The notes beneath the pieces are model-generated. The model worked only from the letters and a program-made list of their open reading frames with translations, did not search any database and was not told the origin of the DNA. From assembly GCA_023229135.1 (NCBI GenBank), contig JALNZT010000027.1:1-63549 (forward strand): a stretch of DNA of 63,549 nt, given 5' to 3'. Source of the stretch: Bacteroidales bacterium (GTDB lineage Bacteria > Bacteroidota > Bacteroidia > Bacteroidales > F082). Numbering within the stretch: the stretch's first letter is position 1; the number at the start of each line of letters is the position of its first letter. Of this stretch, positions 35,187 through 43,654 are shown piece by piece. The translations under genes and the position numbers were made by a program.

Positions 35187-36746
35187 ATGAAACAGGTTTC
35201 AAGCAAATCTAAGAAAAAGGATGTTTGGCAGATCATCCTAATTTTACTTCTTGCTGTTTTGCTTTTGACCTTAGCGAGTTCTTTCTTTGCGTCAGCTTTA
35301 CTTTTAAACAAGGTTAATAATCTGGAAATAAATGGAATAGCGTTGAAAGCAGAGCGTGCTGAGGTACGCTTGTTACGTAATCATTTTGTGCTTAAGACCG
35401 TTAAAATTACTGATTCAGCAAAAAATAGTGTGCTTATTCCAGAGATTAGTTTGGATGGCTTACACTATTTACAATGGGTCTTTGGCAATAAAATTGAAAT
35501 AAATAAACTGTCAGTTAGCAGTCCGCAAGTCAATCTGCAAGTCCCGTTCAAGTTACCCACTTCGGATTCTACCTCAAAAGCCGGAATAGCTGATTATGAA
35601 ATGTTGTTCAATAAAATTGAATTGAAAAACGCTACAATCTCTATTCACCAGCATCGTGATTTCGTTCAGTTGAGCGGGCTTGATATAAGCTTGCAAGACT
35701 TTAGAAAAAGTGAAAATAAGGATACTGCTCAAAAACAATTTGATTTTGGTGAACTGGAAATTAATGCGGAAAATTTTCAATTTACTTTTAAGGACAGCCT
35801 CTATATGTTTTCGGCCAAGCAATTGGCTGTCAGTTCCTTTGAAAAAAACGTAAAAATTAAAGAGGCATCTTTGGTGTCTACCTATTCAAAATACGAAATA
35901 GGACATAAAACCGGTGTGGAAACAGATTGGTACGCTATTGACCTTGGTGCTATAAATATGGATGGTCTTGACCTTGACGCCTTGAAAACCGATCAATCAT
36001 TACAGCTCTCATTTGTTAACTTTGAAAAGTTTGAAGCTGAAATTTTTCGCGATAAAAGGCTGCCTTTTCCAAACAAACCGGATACTAAATTGCCTATGGA
36101 TATGATTAATAATCTGTCTTTTAAACTCCATATTGATTCTGCTTTTATCAAAGATGGCATGGTGACCTACGAGGAGCATGTAAAGGACGCTAAAAATGCT
36201 GGTGCAATTGAGTTTACGAATCTTCATGCAAGTTTATTTGAGATTAGCAATAATAAAGTGCTAATTGATGAGCCAACTCTAATAAAGGCTGATGCGCGCT
36301 TGATGGGTGGGCCACTCCTGGATATAGTATTTGAATTTCCGAACAAGAAATTTCCAGTCGAACATCATGTTACAGGAAGCTTGCAACCCACGGAAATGAA
36401 TATTGTAAACCCTTTTCTAAACACTAATATGGCCGCCGACATTGAGCAGGGAAAAATAAGTACATTCAGGTTTAACTTTCTTTATGACAATGATATAGCA
36501 CATGGAAGTCTGCTTTTGGAATACGACAACCTAAAAGTGAATTTGATTGATAGGGAAGATAACTCCGTCAAAAGAATAAAAACTTTTTTAATCAATAAAA
36601 TCGCTTTGCACAGCAACAACCAAAGATATGAGAATAATTTTCAGGCCGGAAAAATAGATTTTAAACGTCATAAAAAGAAATCTGTTTTTAACTATTGGTG
36701 GAAATCGCTTTTGAGTGGTATTAAATCGGTGATAACAGCAATTTAA
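35187..36746 (+). CDS. AsmA/DUF748-like envelope protein
   Basis: 519 residues. A single N-terminal membrane helix (about 14-36) is followed by a long periplasmic domain of beta-rich repeats typical of AsmA/TamB-like lipid-bridge relatives (RLLRNHFVLKTVKI, KIEINKLSVSSPQVNLQV, ELEINAENFQFTF). It ends in a basic tail that could be an amphipathic helix. Relatives affect outer-membrane lipid balance. The gene is terminated by a clear hairpin at 36753. Co-transcription with the DUF3185 gene is likely. Confidence 0.78.
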   Translation: MKQVSSKSKKKDVWQIILILLLAVLLLTLASSFFASALLLNKVNNLEINGIALKAERAEVRLLRNHFVLKTVKITDSAKNSVLIPEISLDGLHYLQWVFGNKIEINKLSVSSPQVNLQVPFKLPTSDSTSKAGIADYEMLFNKIELKNATISIHQHRDFVQLSGLDISLQDFRKSENKDTAQKQFDFGELEINAENFQFTFKDSLYMFSAKQLAVSSFEKNVKIKEASLVSTYSKYEIGHKTGVETDWYAIDLGAINMDGLDLDALKTDQSLQLSFVNFEKFEAEIFRDKRLPFPNKPDTKLPMDMINNLSFKLHIDSAFIKDGMVTYEEHVKDAKNAGAIEFTNLHASLFEISNNKVLIDEPTLIKADARLMGGPLLDIVFEFPNKKFPVEHHVTGSLQPTEMNIVNPFLNTNMAADIEQGKISTFRFNFLYDNDIAHGSLLLEYDNLKVNLIDREDNSVKRIKTFLINKIALHSNNQRYENNFQAGKIDFKRHKKKSVFNYWWKSLLSGIKSVITAI

Positions 36747-36752
36747 TAAATT

Positions 36753-36787
36753 GTGTGTAAATCTTTTCCCAATACACACTTTTTTTC
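36753..36787 (+). terminator. terminator after the AsmA-like gene
   Basis: GTGTGTA pairs with TACACAC and is followed by a run of T residues. Confidence 0.7.
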
Positions 36788-36854
36788 CACAGCGTAAGCG
36801 ATTAATCAAATTGTAAATAACTGAATATGAACACTTATAGATGTGATGTGAATT

Positions 36855-36901
36855 TGGTATGCTTTTTTAACTATATGAGCTAAGTGGTACAAAAACCACT
36901 T
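36855..36901 (+). promoter_or_regulatory. csbD upstream element and leader hairpin
   Basis: TGGTATGCTTTTTTA (36855-36869) resembles the elements before the DUF3185 and Rho-N genes. Thirteen bases later a perfect hairpin (AAGTGGT and ACCACTT, 6-base loop, 36882-36901) would stand at the very 5' end of the transcript if the element is the promoter. A 5' hairpin of that kind can stabilise an mRNA. Confidence 0.4.
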
Positions 36902-36939
36902 TTAAATTAAACTTGTATAAACACTTAAAAATTAGAATC

Positions 36940-37125
36940 ATGAACAAATTAATTGCAAAAGGAAACTGGAACGTAGCAAAAGGTAAATTGAAGCAAAAAT
37001 ATGCCAATTTAACCGATGATGACCTCATCTATGTAGAAGGAAAAGAAGATGAATTACTTGGCCGTCTGCAAAAGAAAACCGGACGCACCAAAGAAGAGCT
37101 GAAGGACGAGATAAATAGAATCTAA
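36940..37125 (+). CDS. CsbD-family stress protein
   Basis: 61 residues from the ATG at 36940 (a TTG 27 bases upstream is in frame but lies outside the family). It has the CsbD pattern: GNWNVAKGKLKQKYANLTDDDL, then EGKEDELLGRLQKKTGRTKEE. CsbD is induced by general stress in many bacteria; its biochemical role is unknown. It forms an operon with the 50-residue membrane protein 4 bases downstream. Confidence 0.93.
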   Translation: MNKLIAKGNWNVAKGKLKQKYANLTDDDLIYVEGKEDELLGRLQKKTGRTKEELKDEINRI

Positions 37126-37129
37126 GGCC

Positions 37130-37282
37130 ATGCGTTCGATATTATACATTCTGGCAGTTATCCTGGTGATAGGCTGGCTGCTGGGCATTTTTGTCTATTC
37201 TGTTGGCGGTTTAATTCATATATTATTGGTGCTGGCCATTGTTTCAATTCTTATTTCAGTCATTCAAGGACGACGCCCTTAG
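37130..37282 (+). CDS. lmo0937-family small membrane protein
   Basis: 50 residues. It reads MRSILYILAVILVIGWLLG and so on, two membrane helices, ending IQGRRP. It matches the lmo0937/DUF5670 family that accompanies CsbD in many genomes. Function unknown. The start follows the csbD stop by 4 bases, so the two are co-translated. A strong terminator follows. Confidence 0.85.
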   Translation: MRSILYILAVILVIGWLLGIFVYSVGGLIHILLVLAIVSILISVIQGRRP

Positions 37283-37300
37283 CACGGATAAAACACAAAC

Positions 37301-37340
37301 AAAACGCGACTTTTCTATTTGAATTGTCGCGTTTTTTATT
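37301..37340 (+). terminator. terminator of the csbD operon
   Basis: The stem AAAACGCGAC/GTCGCGTTTT is followed by TTATT. It lies 19 bases after the stop. Confidence 0.85.
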
Positions 37341-37383
37341 GCGATTATTTTTGTTAATTCATTTCAAATTTCATTATAAAAAT

Positions 37384-37422
37384 AATAGCCTTTGCAAATA
37401 CGTGATTTACAAAAGGCTATAT
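37384..37422 (-). terminator. terminator of the hemerythrin pseudogene
   Basis: On the minus strand ATAGCCTTTTGT pairs with GCAAAGGCTAT, followed by TATTTTTA. It lies just after the pseudogene's final stop. Confidence 0.7.
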
Positions 37423-37439
37423 CCCATTTGTTTATTTTT

Positions 37440-37886
37440 TTAAACCATTTCTTTCTTTTCTTGCTCAATTATCTTACGGTATTCGTAGCCGAGTTTATCT
37501 TTATCGCCTGCCGTAAGCACCCAGCCAGCAACCGTAAAAATCTCCTGCTCTTCCTCGTCTAAATGGTGAAAAAACCAGTTCTCTCAAGTTTTTAAAGTAA
37601 GCCTGCCAGGCCGACGAGCTCATGTCTGTTTCATCAAGCTTTTCAATCAACTCATCAATTTCGTGATCTTCGGCAATGCTATGGCGCGCATTTTCTTGAG
37701 ATTTATCATGTTCAAGCATAGGTACCTATAATTGCGCTCCTCTGCATTTGCGTGGGCTTGCAGCTCAATTTTGAGTTTCTTCCTCACGCTTTCTCTTGCT
37801 GTAGATTCGCCTTCAGTTTTTAGCAGATCGTTGGCCAAACTACGTTGAGTTCAGTACTCTTTGTTTAATTCATCAAAAATATTCAT
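37440..37886 (-). pseudogene. hemerythrin-domain protein, broken by a stop and two frameshifts
   Basis: Three frames must be joined to recover the protein. From the ATG at 37886: MNIFDELNKEY, a TGA stop, then TQRSLANDLLKTEG to HANAEERNYR. A first shift leads into MLEHDKSQENARHSIAEDHEID to KNLRELV. A second shift at a T6 run leads into FHHLDEEEQEIFTVAGWVL to the stop at 37440. The hemerythrin metal ligands (H in HANAEER, H and E in HSIAEDHEID, HHLDEEE) are all still present, so decay is recent, or the read has indel errors. It sits between the csbD operon and yihY. Confidence 0.85.
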
Positions 37887-37966
37887 GTTTAGTTAAGTTT
37901 TAGATTGCTGCGTACCACAGCAACATGGTTAATAATTGGGTTTATTGTTCGATTAAAAAGTATTTA

Positions 37967-38902
37967 TCAGTCGTCATTTGATTCTACAGGTGTAGAAATT
38001 TCAAAGGGAACCGCAAAGTTGAGTGGCTCATTTTTATGGTTATAATATTTTGAAAATTGTCGTGAAATTTCGACACCGAAGTAAAAAATGATGGAAACGT
38101 AATAAATCCATAATAATATAATAACAAATGAGCTGGCTGCACCGTAAACAGCCCCTAACTGGCTTCTTCCAATGATAAATCCGATGATGTATTTGCCAAT
38201 AAAAAACATTATTGCGGCAAAGACAGCTCCAAACCAGGCAGCATTCCAACTTACTTTCACATCGGGCAAAAACCTGAAAATTATGGCAAAAATTGCTGTA
38301 ATCACAATAAGTGATAACACTAAATTGGCAGCATTTACCAAATATCCGAAATCTGCGTGCAAACTATCCGAAATAAAATCACGGATTATTTGCAGCGAAG
38401 CGTCAATAATTAGCGATATCAAAACCACAAAACCCAAACTTAAAATCATTCCAAACGAAAATAGCCTATCACGTAAAAGCTTTAGTATGTTCTGCTTAAG
38501 TTTTGATTTTACCTTTACTCTCCAGATATAATTAATGGAATTTTGCATCACACCAAATAAAGTAGTGGCAGAAATCAAAAAAATGACTCCACCTACAATA
38601 GCGCCAATTAAACCCCTGTCGCCAATTTCATAATTGTCGATGGCTGTTTGAAGCAATTCCGTGCTTTCATTCCCAATTAGGCCACCTAGCTCAGAAAACA
38701 GTTTGGAACGGATGAGCTGATCATCTGTAAAAAATCCGAAAACAGAAATGATAATAATTAGAATGGGGGCAATAGAAAAAATAGCAAAATAGGCAGTGGT
38801 ACCGGCCATGCTCACCGGATCGTTCGACATAAAATTAGTGACAGTGTTTTTTAAAATCTTAAAACTATCTTTTGATTTTTTTTCAATAGTCTCCTTATTC
38901 AT
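37967..38902 (-). CDS. YihY/UPF0761 (BrkB) family inner-membrane protein
   Basis: 311 residues with six membrane helices. Family features: MAGTTAYFAIFSIAPILIIIISVFG near the N-terminus, SQLGAVYGAASSFVIILLWIYYVSIIFYFGVEI near the C-terminus. It was once called RNase BN; that activity is now assigned to another protein, and the role of YihY is uncertain. Its start overlaps the stop of the AI-2E transporter gene by 4 bases, so the two are translationally coupled. Confidence 0.92.
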   Translation of the reverse strand: MNKETIEKKSKDSFKILKNTVTNFMSNDPVSMAGTTAYFAIFSIAPILIIIISVFGFFTDDQLIRSKLFSELGGLIGNESTELLQTAIDNYEIGDRGLIGAIVGGVIFLISATTLFGVMQNSINYIWRVKVKSKLKQNILKLLRDRLFSFGMILSLGFVVLISLIIDASLQIIRDFISDSLHADFGYLVNAANLVLSLIVITAIFAIIFRFLPDVKVSWNAAWFGAVFAAIMFFIGKYIIGFIIGRSQLGAVYGAASSFVIILLWIYYVSIIFYFGVEISRQFSKYYNHKNEPLNFAVPFEISTPVESNDD

Positions 38903-39999
38903 CTTATTTTCTTTTTGATTTTATCTAACAAATTGATGTTAATATTATGTTTTTCGGTGCCGCGATTGCTCATGAGGTATGCATAAGGTTCAAAGCCATT
39001 CACATTGCGCATAATAACTTTCAGGATTGCTAACATTGGCATCACTATAAGCATGCCTGCCACACCCCAAATCATATTAGCAAAGAGCATCCCTAAAATA
39101 ATTGCTAAAGGGTTTATCTTAATGGTGTTGCCAACAATATTTGGTGTTATTAGGTTGTTTTCAAGAAACTGAACAATCAAAAACACTACCACGATTTTTA
39201 TTAACAGATTTGTCGGGTCTGAAGAGGTAAACAAAATATACATAAATGGAATTAAGCCGCCTATGAAGGTGCCAATGTATGGAATGAGGTTTAAAATGGC
39301 AGCCAGACTTCCGAAAATTACAGCATGTTTTACACCAATAATCAAAAGACCAATAGAGGTTAGTACAGCTAAAATAACAACGACTATGAGCATGCCGCCC
39401 AGATACTTAGTGGTAACACTCGATATTTCTCTTAAAATATGTAGTGCCAGGGCCTTGTTTTTCCGACCTACCAATCTAAAAATAAAATAGGCTGTTTTGG
39501 TGCGGTAAAAAAGTAAAAAGAAAATGAAAACGGGCATTAATCCAATTTGAAAAATTACTGTTGAAGTGGCTGAAAATAGATTTTTTAATGCTGATTGAGT
39601 GCCCTCCAGCAAGTTTTTAGAGGCTTTTTCAACATAATAATTCATTGTATTGGCATTCACTCCTGCTTTTTTTTCAAGCATATTTTGCACAGCATCAGTT
39701 TTCGTGTCAAGGGTTTCTTTTATGCTTTCAAAATCCAGGGTGGCATTAGATAGTTTTATCGAAAGTAATAGCACAACACCTCCTATAACGATTGTTGCCA
39801 CAAGCAAAACCAGCAGGATTGACACACCACGGTGAACCCCACGCCGCTCAATTTTCCATACTAACGGATACAATAAATAGGTAATAAATACACTGAGCAA
39901 AAAAGGCACTAAAATGCTTTTGGCCAGAATAAATATGGTTATTACTATGCTGATAATAAACAGAAACCAGCCGGTTCTAATCAAACGATCATTGTTCAT
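38899..39999 (-). CDS. AI-2E/PerM-family transporter
   Basis: 366 residues with about eight membrane helices. It shows the PerM/TqsA-like pattern: PFLLSVFITYLLYPLVWKIERRG, IGLLIIGVKHAVIFGSLAAILNLIPYIGTFIGGLIP, NTIKINPLAIILGMLFANMIWGVAGMLIVMP. Relatives export autoinducer-2 or act as Na+/H+ antiporters or permeases; which applies is unknown. It is the first gene of a two-gene operon with yihY. Confidence 0.92.
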   Translation of the reverse strand: MNNDRLIRTGWFLFIISIVITIFILAKSILVPFLLSVFITYLLYPLVWKIERRGVHRGVSILLVLLVATIVIGGVVLLLSIKLSNATLDFESIKETLDTKTDAVQNMLEKKAGVNANTMNYYVEKASKNLLEGTQSALKNLFSATSTVIFQIGLMPVFIFFLLFYRTKTAYFIFRLVGRKNKALALHILREISSVTTKYLGGMLIVVVILAVLTSIGLLIIGVKHAVIFGSLAAILNLIPYIGTFIGGLIPFMYILFTSSDPTNLLIKIVVVFLIVQFLENNLITPNIVGNTIKINPLAIILGMLFANMIWGVAGMLIVMPMLAILKVIMRNVNGFEPYAYLMSNRGTEKHNININLLDKIKKKIR

Positions 40000-40298
40000 A
40001 GGTTTAAATATTCTTGATAATTAAGAGAAAAACTATCTAAATAATCCATTGAGAGTTAGTTTAAACTTTCACTTCAATCAATTAACTCAAAATTTCAGTT
40101 TTGATTAAAAGACTATTAAACACGGTTTAAATGATCACTTTTGTTCTAAAAGGCTGAAACTTTCTTCGAGATAATTCTAATTCTATACCACAAATTGATG
40201 AGCCAAAAAGGAATGCTGAAAAATCGAAAATATCTGGCAAGATTTTTCATTAAGGATCTATGACAATTTTGAAAAATCAAAACTTAATAAATAGCATT
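40000..40298. other. divergent region between AI-2E transporter and Rho-N genes
   Basis: About 300 AT-rich bases. On the plus strand TGGCAAGATTTTTCA (40235-40249) lies 50 bases before the Rho-N ATG. No terminator or frame was seen. Confidence 0.45.
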
Positions 40299-40550
40299 AT
40301 GAAAAAGAAGAATGAAATACCGCAGATAAAAAATGAAGAACAGTATGAAGCCTTGAAAGACAAAGGCTACAGCAAGCAAAAAGCTGCACGCATTGCCAAT
40401 ACACCGAACACTAGCAAAAAAGGTGGAACCAGTGAAAAATACGAGAACTGGACAAAGCAACAGCTTTACGAAAAGGCATTGCAAGTGGGTATTGGCGGTC
40501 GAAGCAAAATGAAAAAGGATGAGCTGATTCGTGCTTTGCGTAATAATTAG
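40299..40550 (+). CDS. small DUF7218-like protein with Rho-N (SAP-like) domain
   Basis: 83 residues from the ATG at 40299; the frame continues 39 bases upstream but without conserved sequence. Residues about 8-45 (KNEEQYEALKDKGYSKQKAARIANT) match the short plasmid/stress-type DUF7218 domain. The rest (WTKQQLYEKALQVGIGGRSKMKKDELIRALRNN) is a Rho N-terminal/SAP-like helix-extended-loop-helix that binds nucleic acid. Such proteins often lie in stress islands with CsbD and YtxH. It is transcribed alone. Confidence 0.85.
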   Translation: MKKKNEIPQIKNEEQYEALKDKGYSKQKAARIANTPNTSKKGGTSEKYENWTKQQLYEKALQVGIGGRSKMKKDELIRALRNN

Positions 40551-40631
40551 CAAACGCTTAGCTTAGGTAGTGATGAAAAAAGCAGAATTAATTTTCTCCT
40601 TTTTTGCCTATTTATTTTTTAAAATTCTTTT

Positions 40632-41531
40632 TCACGGAATAATAAGCTGTAGTGCATGGGGTAATATTTCTACATGAATGCGTTCTGGTTGTCCAATAAT
40701 TTCCCCATCTATTTGCAGCGGTAATCGGTTATAGTTTTCAATAATAACGGCCTTTTCTTTGTAAATATCGATAAAATCTAATTGATGGATTTTTCGAGTG
40801 AAAAAAGGAATAATCATTTTTAATAATTGACCCATTTTTTTTGGCCTAATTACAATAACTTCAAAAAGACCATCATCTAATTGCGCATTGGGATTCACAA
40901 CCGCGCCAGTGCCATATTCAGCAGCATTGGCAATAATAATCATATAAGCTGTTTTCTTACGACTTTTTTTGGCCGTAATAATTTTGAATTTGGCAGGTTC
41001 AGCATTTCTTACCTCATCAAAGAAATGTTTTCCATAACCTAAAAAACCCCGGACCCCGTCTTGTTCAAATTTTTTAATAATTTTTGCGTTAACACCTATA
41101 TCACTCAAATGCAATGAAATATGATCGTCGTTAATTTGTAAAACATCTAGGGCATTTGATTTATTATTGGTAATTATTTGTAAGTTTTCACGAAAATCGG
41201 TCGGTAATTTAAAGCCGGTTGCTAATCCGTTGGCAGATCCCAGGGGAATTATTCCCAGTTTGATATTTTTGTTAAGCAGTAACTGAGCCACCAAATTGCA
41301 GGTGCCATCGCCGCCCGCTGCAACAACTACTGCTGGTTTTAAGCTTTTTATTAAAGCTGAAATTTTTGTTTTGTCGTCCTTTCCGCGTGTCATATAAATC
41401 TCAAAATCTTGCTTTTGGCTTTCCATAAAATCTTTTAAAACCGTTAAAAAATCTTCTTTGTCGATACCTCCCGAAATGGGATTTATAATAAAAAGCATCT
41501 TTTTCGGCTGAGTTTCTTTTTCCATTGGCAT
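40632..41531 (-). CDS. diacylglycerol kinase-family lipid kinase (YegS/DgkB-like)
   Basis: 299 residues. The nucleotide-binding motifs are NPISGG (15-20 region) and GGDGT (73-77), followed by GIIPLGSANGLATG and a C-terminal beta-sandwich with LQIDGE. These enzymes phosphorylate diacylglycerol, phosphatidylglycerol or sphingoid bases. The exact lipid is unknown; sphingoid-base kinases are conceivable in Bacteroidota, which make sphingolipids. It is divergent from an App1-type lipid phosphatase, so the pair may set a phospholipid balance. An in-frame second ATG lies 6 bases in. Confidence 0.9.
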   Translation of the reverse strand: MPMEKETQPKKMLFIINPISGGIDKEDFLTVLKDFMESQKQDFEIYMTRGKDDKTKISALIKSLKPAVVVAAGGDGTCNLVAQLLLNKNIKLGIIPLGSANGLATGFKLPTDFRENLQIITNNKSNALDVLQINDDHISLHLSDIGVNAKIIKKFEQDGVRGFLGYGKHFFDEVRNAEPAKFKIITAKKSRKKTAYMIIIANAAEYGTGAVVNPNAQLDDGLFEVIVIRPKKMGQLLKMIIPFFTRKIHQLDFIDIYKEKAVIIENYNRLPLQIDGEIIGQPERIHVEILPHALQLIIP

Positions 41532-41587
41532 AGCTTGTGTAATTAATGAGGTAATTTGGCGTGAAATACTTGCCGAAATTACTATTT

Positions 41588-42721
41588 ATGACGAAAGAAA
41601 ATACCAAAACGGCTTATTTTAACAGAAGTAGCAAAAGTCCTTTTAAGAAATTAAAAATTCAACTCAAGCACCGCTTGGGATGGTTGGGAGTGCCATCAAT
41701 AATGACTTTTCGGGGGTTTGGTTCGCACCAAACATCTGAAGTTTTTATCACCGGCATGCTCGCCGAAGACAAAGGCCTGGAAAAACCCAAAGCGGAGAAT
41801 AGTCGTTGGCAAAATTTTCTATCCACACTCAAAAGGTATTCAGGCGATCAGATTCCGAATGCTAAAGTTGAAGTGCAATTTAATGAAAACAAGGAATTGT
41901 TACTTACCGAAGAAACGGGTTTATTTAAAACTTCTTTTCGGTTTTCGCCTAAGCGTGATAAACTAACCAGCGAATGGGCAAGCTATACAGTAACTCTGAA
42001 GGATAATCTGACTGGCGAAGACAAAATTTTCAGCTCAAGCGGCGAAATTCTTATTCCCGGCCAAGAGGCTGATTTTGGCGTGATTTCAGATATTGACGAC
42101 ACCATTATAGTAAGCCATTCTACTAGACTTTTGCGAAAGCTACGCTTATTGCTTACACAAAACGCGCGCACCAGAAAGCCTTTCCCGGGTGTGGAGGAGT
42201 TTTATCGCGCCCTTCACAACGGTGAAAAAGGAAAAAGCAAGAACCCTTTCTTTTATATTTCGAGCAGTGAATGGAATTTATACGATTTGATTGTGGATTT
42301 TTGCACCTTCAATAATTTCCCTAAAGGTGTTTTTTTGCTGCGTGAATTTAATTCGGGATTGTATAATTTGTGGCGGCAGGGTGGGAAAAATCATGAACAT
42401 AAGTTTGACAAAATTTATCATATTTTCACAACTTTTCCTGCTATGTCCTTTGTTTTAGTGGGCGATAACGGCCAGCATGATCCTGAAATTTATTCCCGAA
42501 TTGCCCATCGCTTTCCCGAACGCGTAAAAGCAATTTACATTCGCACCATCCGTAAACAAAAAGATCCACGTATGCTGAAAATTATGGCTGATTTGGAAAA
42601 AATTGATGTGCAAATTGTGTTTACACCCGATACAATTAATGCCGCTCAACATGCACGAAGTAATAAGTTTATTCCTGAAAATGAAGTCGAAAAAATAATT
42701 GAAGCTAGTCGTGATAATTGA
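41588..42721 (+). CDS. App1-like phosphatidate phosphatase (DUF2183)
   Basis: 377 residues from the ATG at 41588; a GTG 27 bases upstream is less likely. The catalytic DxDxT is ISDIDDTI, followed by PFFYISSSEWNLYDL and LVGDNGQHDPEIY, the three HAD-type motifs of App1. An N-terminal beta-rich part (about 20-150) precedes the catalytic half. Yeast App1 dephosphorylates phosphatidic acid and diacylglycerol pyrophosphate. It is divergent from the lipid kinase with only 56 bases between starts, so they share a regulatory region. Confidence 0.9.
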   Translation: MTKENTKTAYFNRSSKSPFKKLKIQLKHRLGWLGVPSIMTFRGFGSHQTSEVFITGMLAEDKGLEKPKAENSRWQNFLSTLKRYSGDQIPNAKVEVQFNENKELLLTEETGLFKTSFRFSPKRDKLTSEWASYTVTLKDNLTGEDKIFSSSGEILIPGQEADFGVISDIDDTIIVSHSTRLLRKLRLLLTQNARTRKPFPGVEEFYRALHNGEKGKSKNPFFYISSSEWNLYDLIVDFCTFNNFPKGVFLLREFNSGLYNLWRQGGKNHEHKFDKIYHIFTTFPAMSFVLVGDNGQHDPEIYSRIAHRFPERVKAIYIRTIRKQKDPRMLKIMADLEKIDVQIVFTPDTINAAQHARSNKFIPENEVEKIIEASRDN

Positions 42722-42931
42722 CTTATAGTTTTTGAAGCCAACAAAATGTGGAATATAAACCTCAATATGTAGATGTTCAATTGTGGAAAATGAAGAGAAT
42801 TAAAATGTCATGACTAATAATTATTTTTTTAACATAGTGTATATCAATTATATAAATAGAATTTGTTGTGTCGATTGGTATCTTAGGCATAATTATTTGA
42901 TTGCTTTGAGCAACTTAAAAAACATATCATT

Positions 42932-43618
42932 ATGAAATTTAGAATAAAAACAATTAGTCTGACGCTTGTTGTGCCGCTGCTCATTGGTCTGAGCTTAGTT
43001 TCGTGCAACACTTCCAAAACCCTTCGAGGAGGAGCAATTGGAGCCGGTGCAGGCGGAGCAATTGGCGGAATTATCGGGTCGCAATCTGGAAATACTGCCA
43101 CTGGCGCTATTTTGGGCGCTGCAATTGGCGGTACAGCCGGCGCTGCTATCGGAAATTATATGGACAAGCAAGCAGAAGAGCTACAACAAGATATTGAAGG
43201 CGCGGAAATTGAACGTGTTGGCGAAGGTATAAAAATCACTTTCGACTCGGGTATTCTCTTTGGATTTGATTCGTCAGATCTCAGTTCCAAAGCTGAAGTA
43301 AATGTTTCTGAAATGGCGAAAATTCTGAAAAAGTATGAAGATACCGAAATCATTATTGAAGGACATACAGATAATAAAGGTTCAGACAGATATAACCTGA
43401 AACTATCAGAAGATCGTGCGCATGCTGTGGCTCGTTTACTAACAATTCTTGGTGTAAATGAAAAACGTATTTCAGAAGTGGGGTACGGTGAAGAAATGCC
43501 TGTGGCAGAAAATGATACTGAATTAGGTAGAATGAAAAACAGGCGCGTTGAAGTGGCTATTTATGCCAGCGAAGAACTTAAAAAAACAGCTCAAAAAGGA
43601 AATTTAAGTTCGGATTAA
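42932..43618 (+). CDS. OmpA-family lipoprotein with glycine-zipper domain
   Basis: 228 residues. Lipobox LVSC with the lipid Cys at residue 25, then a glycine-zipper region (about 32-80; repeated GAIGAGAGGAIGG), then an OmpA-like peptidoglycan-binding domain (about 105-215) with IIIEGHTDNKGSDRYNLKLSEDRA and NRRVEV. It anchors the outer membrane to the wall. The combination is common in stress-induced YiaD-like proteins. It begins a cluster with the PorT-like and DUF1328 genes. TTGGTATCTTAGGCAT (42875-42890) lies upstream. Confidence 0.92.
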   Translation: MKFRIKTISLTLVVPLLIGLSLVSCNTSKTLRGGAIGAGAGGAIGGIIGSQSGNTATGAILGAAIGGTAGAAIGNYMDKQAEELQQDIEGAEIERVGEGIKITFDSGILFGFDSSDLSSKAEVNVSEMAKILKKYEDTEIIIEGHTDNKGSDRYNLKLSEDRAHAVARLLTILGVNEKRISEVGYGEEMPVAENDTELGRMKNRRVEVAIYASEELKKTAQKGNLSSD

Positions 43619-43654
43619 ATAATACAAAATCAATAATAAATAAAAACTTACAAA

